Assembly: GCA_050694015.1 (NCBI GenBank)
Contig: JBOGWY010000172.1
Span: 1-9,553 of the forward strand
Reading direction: 5' to 3'
Source of the DNA: JBOGWY01 sp050694015
Lineage (GTDB): Bacteria; Actinomycetota; CADDZG01; WHSQ01
Length of the DNA: 9,553 nucleotides
Shown here one piece after another: positions 5,233-9,553 of this stretch. Both the position numbers and the translations under genes were made by a program. The notes under the pieces are model-generated. The model worked only from the letters and a program-made list of their open reading frames with translations. It did not search any database and was not told the DNA's origin. The stretch's first letter is position 1; every line of letters starts with the position of its first letter.

Positions 5233-7355
5233 TGGAGGTCGTGAAGGAGGCGAACCGGACGCGACGTCCGGAAGACTCCGTCGCACTGCGCGTCGCGGTG
5301 CTCCTGACGGTCATCACCGGCGCGCTCGCGCTCGCCGTGGTGCAGGCGATCTCGATCGTGACGACGGTGATGGTCGTGGCTGCGCTGTGCTTTGCGTACT
5401 TCGTCTCGCACAAGCGTCGCCACGACGAGAACTGGGCGATCAAGATCGCCGTCACGTTCCTCGCGATCTTCGCCCTCGTCCGGTTCTTCAACGAGTTGGG
5501 CCAGATCGCCACGCTGGACGAGGTGCGGTTCCCTCTGGCCGACCTCTTCCTGTGGGTGCAGGTGCTCCACGGTTTCGATCTCCCCGCGCGCAAGGATCTG
5601 AACTTCTCGCTTGGCTCGTCCCTGACGCTGATGGCCGCCGCGGGCTCCATCTCGCAGGACCTCTGGTACGGCATCGTGCTGCTGGTCTACTTCGGTCTCG
5701 CGATCGCGGCGCTCGCGCTCGCGTACCGTTCCGAGGTCACCGAAGATGCGAGCGCGGTGCTGAAGCCGAAGGCTGCGGGCGCGGCCGGCGAGACGCGGCC
5801 CCCGAACACATGGGACATCGCCAAGGCGCTCGCGGTCACCGCCGCCGCGGGCGTCGCGCTGTTCCTCGTGATCCCGCAGCCTCAGGCCATTCGCACGTTC
5901 GCGCTGCCGTTCGCCCTTGGCGGAGGCATCGGGATCGATGCGGCCGGTGGGGTGGCGAACCCCGGCTTCCCCGGCGGCGGCACGCCCGGCAGCCGGTCGA
6001 ACAACGCCGCTTACTACGGCTTCAACAACCGGATGGACCTGCGCGTGCGCGGCGACCTCTCGGACGACGTCGTGTTCCGCGTCCGATCGAGCGCGGCCGC
6101 GATGTGGCGCGGCATGATCTTCGATGAATACACCGGCGTCGCGTGGGAGGGAGACCTCTCCGACCAGGAGATCGTGTCCGGCGACCCGCCGTATCACTAC
6201 CCGGTCGAACAGCGCAGCCTCGGCCCCCGTTCCACGTTGTCGTCGACCTTCTACATCGAGCACGAGCAACCGAGCGTCGTCTTCGCCGGCGGCCAACCGG
6301 AGTCGGTCTGGATCGAAGGTGGTGTGAGCTACGACGAGAACGGCTCCGTGCGCACGCCGTCGACGCTCACCCCCGGCACGGTGTACTCGGTCGTGTCGAC
6401 GCGGGGGGCCGCGACCGCGGCGGAACTGCGCCGGGTTCCGAGTGGCGACGTCCCGGCCGACCTGGTGAAGTACCTGCAGCTACCGAGCGGCGAAGACGCG
6501 GTCCCGCAGCGCGTCCACGATCTCGCGGCGCGGATCACCGAGGGCGAGACCAACACCTACGACAAGGTGAAGGCGATCGAAGCGTGGCTCGCGGCCAAGT
6601 ACCGCTACGAGACCGACTCTCCGGTCCCGCCGGAGGGACAAGATGCCGTCGATCACTTCCTCTTCGAGACCGACGTCGGCTTCTGCGAGCAATTTGCCGC
6701 AGCGACGGCGGTCATGCTGCGCACGCTCGACATCCCGGCCCGCGTCGTGGCGGGATACACGCCCGGTACCCGCAACCCGTTCACCGGCTACTACGAGGTG
6801 AAGAACTCCGACGCGCACTCGTGGGTCGAGGTCTGGTTCCCGCGCAACGGCTGGTACGAGTTCGACCCGACGTTCGCGATCCCACCCGCGGAGAGCGACT
6901 TCTCCGACAACGTGCCGATGGCGAGAGTGATCTCGTTCCTGACCGACGCATTCGAAAAGCTCGTTCCGGAGGACGCGCGGGGTCTGGTCAAGACGGGTCT
7001 GTTCGTGCTCCTCGCCGCGACCGTTCTCGTCGGCGGCGTGATCGCGTGGCGCCGGCTGCGCCCGGATGTCCCGGCGCCGGTTCCCGACGTGCTCACGGCC
7101 GGGGCGGGGCCCGTGACGCGCGCGTTCCGAAGGTTCGAGGAGTCGCTGGCGCGCGAGGGCCGCGCCAGACGACCGGCGGAGACCGCAGCCGAGGTGATCA
7201 AACGCGCCACTACGTATCGCCCACCGCCCGGGGTCTCTTCCGCGCTCGGCGCGTTCGAACGGGAGCGCTACGCGGCGGAGGATCCGACGGAGGTAGAGGT
7301 CAGGCAGGCGGTAGAAGAGCTCGACCGTCTCGCCGGCACGGGGGACCGGAGCTAA
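5220..7355 (+). CDS. TgpA-like membrane transglutaminase-family protein
   Basis: This 711-residue protein has the TgpA plan. Several hydrophobic segments fill the first 220 or so residues (for example about 21-40, 42-62 and 73-90), including a DUF3488-type stretch around RKDLNFSLGSSLTL. A large extracytoplasmic part follows, then a transglutaminase core with Cys489 in VGFCEQFAAATAVMLR, His533 in NSDAHSWVEVWF and Asp549 in WYEFDPT, a complete catalytic triad. A last membrane segment (TGLFVLLAATVLVGGVIAW) leads to a cytoplasmic DUF4129-like tail ending VRQAVEELDRL. A Gly-rich loop (GGGIGIDAAGGVANPGFPGG) precedes the soluble part. Such proteins are thought to be cysteine proteases or amide transferases acting on envelope substrates; the substrate here is unknown. 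The overlap with the DUF58 gene and the same-strand MoxR gene indicate one operon. Confidence 0.95.
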   Translation: MPRVMEVVKEANRTRRPEDSVALRVAVLLTVITGALALAVVQAISIVTTVMVVAALCFAYFVSHKRRHDENWAIKIAVTFLAIFALVRFFNELGQIATLDEVRFPLADLFLWVQVLHGFDLPARKDLNFSLGSSLTLMAAAGSISQDLWYGIVLLVYFGLAIAALALAYRSEVTEDASAVLKPKAAGAAGETRPPNTWDIAKALAVTAAAGVALFLVIPQPQAIRTFALPFALGGGIGIDAAGGVANPGFPGGGTPGSRSNNAAYYGFNNRMDLRVRGDLSDDVVFRVRSSAAAMWRGMIFDEYTGVAWEGDLSDQEIVSGDPPYHYPVEQRSLGPRSTLSSTFYIEHEQPSVVFAGGQPESVWIEGGVSYDENGSVRTPSTLTPGTVYSVVSTRGAATAAELRRVPSGDVPADLVKYLQLPSGEDAVPQRVHDLAARITEGETNTYDKVKAIEAWLAAKYRYETDSPVPPEGQDAVDHFLFETDVGFCEQFAAATAVMLRTLDIPARVVAGYTPGTRNPFTGYYEVKNSDAHSWVEVWFPRNGWYEFDPTFAIPPAESDFSDNVPMARVISFLTDAFEKLVPEDARGLVKTGLFVLLAATVLVGGVIAWRRLRPDVPAPVPDVLTAGAGPVTRAFRRFEESLAREGRARRPAETAAEVIKRATTYRPPPGVSSALGAFERERYAAEDPTEVEVRQAVEELDRLAGTGDRS

Positions 7356-7359
7356 CCAG

Positions 7360-7761
7360 CTAGACCGCGAACGCGCACGCCTTGGCCGGCGAGGAGTGGA
7401 TCATCGCGAGCGTCTCGGTCAGACCCTTGAGGCTGTGACCCTTCTCGATGTAAGCGTCGGCACACAGCGTGATCGCTTTCGCCGCGACGCGCGAGGCCTC
7501 GAAGCCGGAGAAGATCAGGATCCGGCAGCCGGGATTCACCTTGCGCAACTCGGGGAGCGCTTGAAGACCGTTCAGCTTCGGCATCGATATGTCCAGGATG
7601 ATCAGGTTGGGCTTCAGTTCGCCGGCGAGCTTCACCGCGGCCTCGCCGTCACCGGCCTCGCCCACGACCTTGAAGCGCGCGTCGCGTTCGATCGTGATCT
7701 GGAGCATCATGCGGATGTCGGGCACGTCGTCCACGAGCATCACGCGGATCTGCTCGGTCAT
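7360..7761 (-). CDS. Second orphan single-domain response regulator
   Basis: This 133-residue CheY-like receiver has a complete phosphorylation site: Asp11-Asp12 in VMLVDDVPD, phosphoacceptor Asp57 in LIILDISMPKLNG, Ser85 in ILIFSGFE, and Lys107 in AYIEKGHS. After the receiver fold there are only about 25 further residues, ending in SSPAKACAFAV, too short for a DNA-binding output domain. ATG 7761 is preferred because AAAGGA lies five bases upstream; ATG 7767 would leave no spacer. The sequence resembles the receiver half of NarL/LuxR-type regulators, so it may descend from one by loss of the helix-turn-helix, which is inference. It converges with the transglutaminase gene with a four-base gap and is divergent from the phosphoesterase gene. 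No kinase is nearby. Confidence 0.93.
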   Translation of the reverse strand: MTEQIRVMLVDDVPDIRMMLQITIERDARFKVVGEAGDGEAAVKLAGELKPNLIILDISMPKLNGLQALPELRKVNPGCRILIFSGFEASRVAAKAITLCADAYIEKGHSLKGLTETLAMIHSSPAKACAFAV

Positions 7762-7885
7762 CTCCATCCTTTCGGAGCCCGAAGCTGGGCGAGGGGATCT
7801 CGGCTAAAGCTATGGCGAAGTTCTCCCTCTAAGAGCACGTTCCTGCCACCGCTCGACTCGATGTCCCCATTCGAGATGTCAATAG
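7762..7885. promoter_or_regulatory. Divergent intergenic region, receiver gene and phosphoesterase gene
   Basis: This 124-base region is the longest gene-free stretch in the window and is more A+T-rich than the genes beside it. It must contain promoters for both flanking genes. The leftward gene has AAAGGA as a ribosome binding site at 7767-7772. The rightward gene has no clear Shine-Dalgarno before ATG 7886, which is preceded directly by an in-frame TAG. No convincing promoter pair or riboswitch fold was recognised. Confidence 0.4.
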
Positions 7886-9493
7886 ATGCGACCATTGCAC
7901 GTTATGGGGATGCCGCCTTTGGACCCGCAGGAGCTTAGACGCCGACGGATGATCGTGGCGCGACGACGTCGCGCCCGTCGCAAGATGATCCAGCGGCGCC
8001 GTCGCTCGCTGTTCTTTCTGATACTGATCATCATCTCCGTCTCAACCACACGGGCCGTCATGAACGACGACGAGGTCGCGCCCACGGCCGGAGGCAACGA
8101 GGCGGCCGCGGGCGACGACGAGACCGACGTCGACGCCGACGGCGGCGACGTCGAACCCGGCGAGAAGAAGAAGTCGACGATCCCGATCAAGCACATCGTC
8201 TTCATCGTCAAAGAGAACCGGACCTTCGATAACTACTTCGCGCGTTACCGGGGGGCCGAGGGGGCCGAGGTTGCCCAGAAGTCGGACGGCAACGACATCC
8301 TGCTTCAGGAAGCTGCGGACGTTCAAGAGCCCGACCTCGGTCACTCGTTCGCCGACGCGGTCGAGGCGATCAACGGGGGCGCGATGGATCGCTTCGACCT
8401 CGTCTCGAACGGAGAGAGCCTCTCCGGCTTCGTCTCGTTCAAGCGCAAGGGCATCCCGAACTACTGGAAGTACGCCGACAACTTCGTGCTGTCCGACCAC
8501 ACGTTCTCGTCGATGTACGGGCCCACGTTCCCCGAGCACCTCTACACGGTCGCGGCTTATGCCGGAGATGCGGTCGACAACAAGAACCCGACCGGCGGCG
8601 AGGGCGGTTATTGCGACGATCCCGCCGAACAAGTGACGGCGTTCAAGCGCGGTCTCAGCAACAAGGAGCGGGCCGAGATCATGGAGGCCGAGGTTCAGAA
8701 CTACAAGCCCGGCGAGGACTTCAACTTCGACAACATCGTGAAGTACTGGACCAAGATCCGCGCGTGCTTCGACTTCAAGGTGATCATGGATCAGTTCGAG
8801 CGCCACGACATCTCGTGGCGCTACTACGCGGCTAACGGCTCGTGGATGAACGCGCTGCTGGCGATCGAGCACATCTTCAAGAACCCGAAGCTATGGGGGC
8901 CTAAGGTGCGCGACCCGGCGGTGCTGAGCGACGGGTCCATCGGAGACCGGTTCATCGAGGACCTCGAGAAGGGTTTCCTTCCGAAGGCGACGTGGATCGT
9001 GCCCCCGCCGGGAACCAACGAGCACCCTGGGGGGCCGAGCGTCTGCGTCGGCGAGAACTGGACCGTGCGACACATCAACGCCATCATGAACTCGAGGTTC
9101 TGGAAGAACACCGCGATCTTCATCACGTGGGACGACTTCGGCGGCTTCTACGACCACGTGCCCCCGCCCCAGGTCGACCACATGGGCCTCGGCCCCCGCG
9201 TTCCGATGCTGATCGTCTCGCCGTGGGCCAAGGAGGGTTATGTCGACAAGACCACGTACGAGTTCTCGTCGGTGCTGAAGTTCATCGAGGAGGCCTACGA
9301 CCTCGAATGCATGACGGCCCGTGATTGCAACGCGAGCAACATGTTCGAGGCGTTCGACTTCACACAACCACCGGACAACGCCGACCGCCGCAAGCTGATC
9401 CTCGAAGAGAGAGACTGCACCGGCCTCCCGGCCCACATAGCCGAGGAGTACGCCCGCGACGGCCCCACCGCTTTCGCCCACCTAGCCGACTAA
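7886..9493 (+). CDS. Membrane-anchored phosphoesterase (phospholipase C/acid phosphatase family)
   Basis: This 535-residue protein belongs to the phosphoesterase family of phospholipases C and AcpA-type acid phosphatases, which cleave phosphate esters outside the cytoplasm. Family motifs are IKHIVFIVKENRTFDNYF (residues 101-118), IPNYWKYADNFVLSDHTFSS, then MYGPTFPEH with Thr214 as a possible nucleophile, and FITWDDFGGFYDHVPPP with Asp416, Asp417, Asp423 and His424 as likely metal ligands. The N-terminus is unusual: residues 18-40 hold 14 Arg and one Lys, followed by one hydrophobic segment (41-55), then an Asp/Glu-rich linker (61-93). This looks like a signal anchor with the enzyme outside; the Arg pairs could also suggest Tat export. 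The start is uncertain: ATG 7886, 7904 and 7910 are all in frame and none has a good ribosome binding site. The substrate is unknown. Confidence 0.92.
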   Translation: MRPLHVMGMPPLDPQELRRRRMIVARRRRARRKMIQRRRRSLFFLILIIISVSTTRAVMNDDEVAPTAGGNEAAAGDDETDVDADGGDVEPGEKKKSTIPIKHIVFIVKENRTFDNYFARYRGAEGAEVAQKSDGNDILLQEAADVQEPDLGHSFADAVEAINGGAMDRFDLVSNGESLSGFVSFKRKGIPNYWKYADNFVLSDHTFSSMYGPTFPEHLYTVAAYAGDAVDNKNPTGGEGGYCDDPAEQVTAFKRGLSNKERAEIMEAEVQNYKPGEDFNFDNIVKYWTKIRACFDFKVIMDQFERHDISWRYYAANGSWMNALLAIEHIFKNPKLWGPKVRDPAVLSDGSIGDRFIEDLEKGFLPKATWIVPPPGTNEHPGGPSVCVGENWTVRHINAIMNSRFWKNTAIFITWDDFGGFYDHVPPPQVDHMGLGPRVPMLIVSPWAKEGYVDKTTYEFSSVLKFIEEAYDLECMTARDCNASNMFEAFDFTQPPDNADRRKLILEERDCTGLPAHIAEEYARDGPTAFAHLAD

Positions 9494-9499
9494 CCGCCA

Positions 9500-9526
9500 C
9501 GCCCATCAGATGGTTTTGGGTGGGCG
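9500..9526 (+). terminator. Hairpin after the phosphoesterase gene, possible terminator
   Basis: CGCCCATC pairs with GGTGGGCG across an 11-base loop: eight pairs including one G-U wobble, starting seven bases after the TAA. The bases that follow (GGCCGGCATTATTG) lack a T run, so it is not a standard intrinsic terminator. It could still end or stabilise the transcript. Confidence 0.4.
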
Positions 9527-9553
9527 GGCCGGCATTATTGCTTGACTCGGCGC

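Noticed and set aside
4839..6296. A 485-codon open frame on the minus strand opposite the transglutaminase gene.
   Set aside because: It has the same shadow composition and no family motif, and it overlaps two well-supported plus-strand genes.
7768..7885. Possible riboswitch or flagellar-type sigma promoter around GGCTAAAGC in the divergent region.
   Set aside because: The bases do not match the conserved core of a cyclic-di-GMP or other riboswitch that I know, nor a paired TAAA and GCCGATAA promoter.
8252..8269. Tandem 9-bp repeat GGGGCCGAG in the phosphoesterase gene.
   Set aside because: It is in frame, encodes a simple Gly-Ala-Glu repeat in a loop, and is easily explained by GC-rich codon use.

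Overview
The window comes from a GC-rich bacterial chromosome (roughly two-thirds G+C by eye). It is most likely an actinomycetote or a close relative, inferred from base composition, protein style and the MoxR-DUF58-transglutaminase block. It is densely packed: nine genes plus the 3' end of a tenth, no rRNA, tRNA, CRISPR or insertion sequence seen, and no gap over about 125 bp. TGA is an ordinary stop for rtcB, archease and the DUF58 gene, so the genetic code is standard.

Layout. (1) Bases 1-351 (+) are the C-terminus of a secreted subtilisin-like protease. (2) Bases 355-1812 (-) encode the RNA ligase RtcB. (3) Bases 1881-2237 (+) encode an orphan single-domain response regulator, divergent from rtcB. 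(4) Bases 2251-3061 (-) hold a two-gene unit: archease, the known activator of RtcB, followed by a DsrE-like redox protein. (5) Bases 3088-7355 (+) are a tightly coupled trio: MoxR AAA+ ATPase, DUF58 protein and TgpA-like membrane transglutaminase. (6) Bases 7360-7761 (-) encode a second orphan receiver protein. (7) Bases 7886-9493 (+) encode a membrane-anchored phospholipase C/acid-phosphatase-type phosphoesterase, followed by a hairpin.

The main discovery is in block 4. The DsrE-like gene appears to stop after 79 codons at a TGA, but the same frame continues for 40 more codons with a complete family-like C-terminus. The TGA sits exactly where relatives carry the first Cys of a CxxC motif, giving U-x-x-C. 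A perfect 7-bp stem with a GUG loop begins 12 nt after the TGA, at the spacing and with the loop G expected of a bacterial SECIS element. A strong Shine-Dalgarno precedes the gene. I read it as a selenocysteine protein of 120 residues. Routine annotation would cut it short.

How the genes may work together. RtcB and archease form a known RNA repair/tRNA ligation pair. RtcB depends on a metal-binding Cys that is sensitive to oxidation, so a selenoprotein redox partner beside archease suggests, as inference only, redox protection or sensing for the RNA ligase. The rtcB ribosome binding site lies inside a perfect 14-bp palindrome, a candidate control element. The MoxR-DUF58-TgpA trio probably acts on protein assembly or remodelling at the membrane. 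The two receivers lack output domains and have no kinase nearby.
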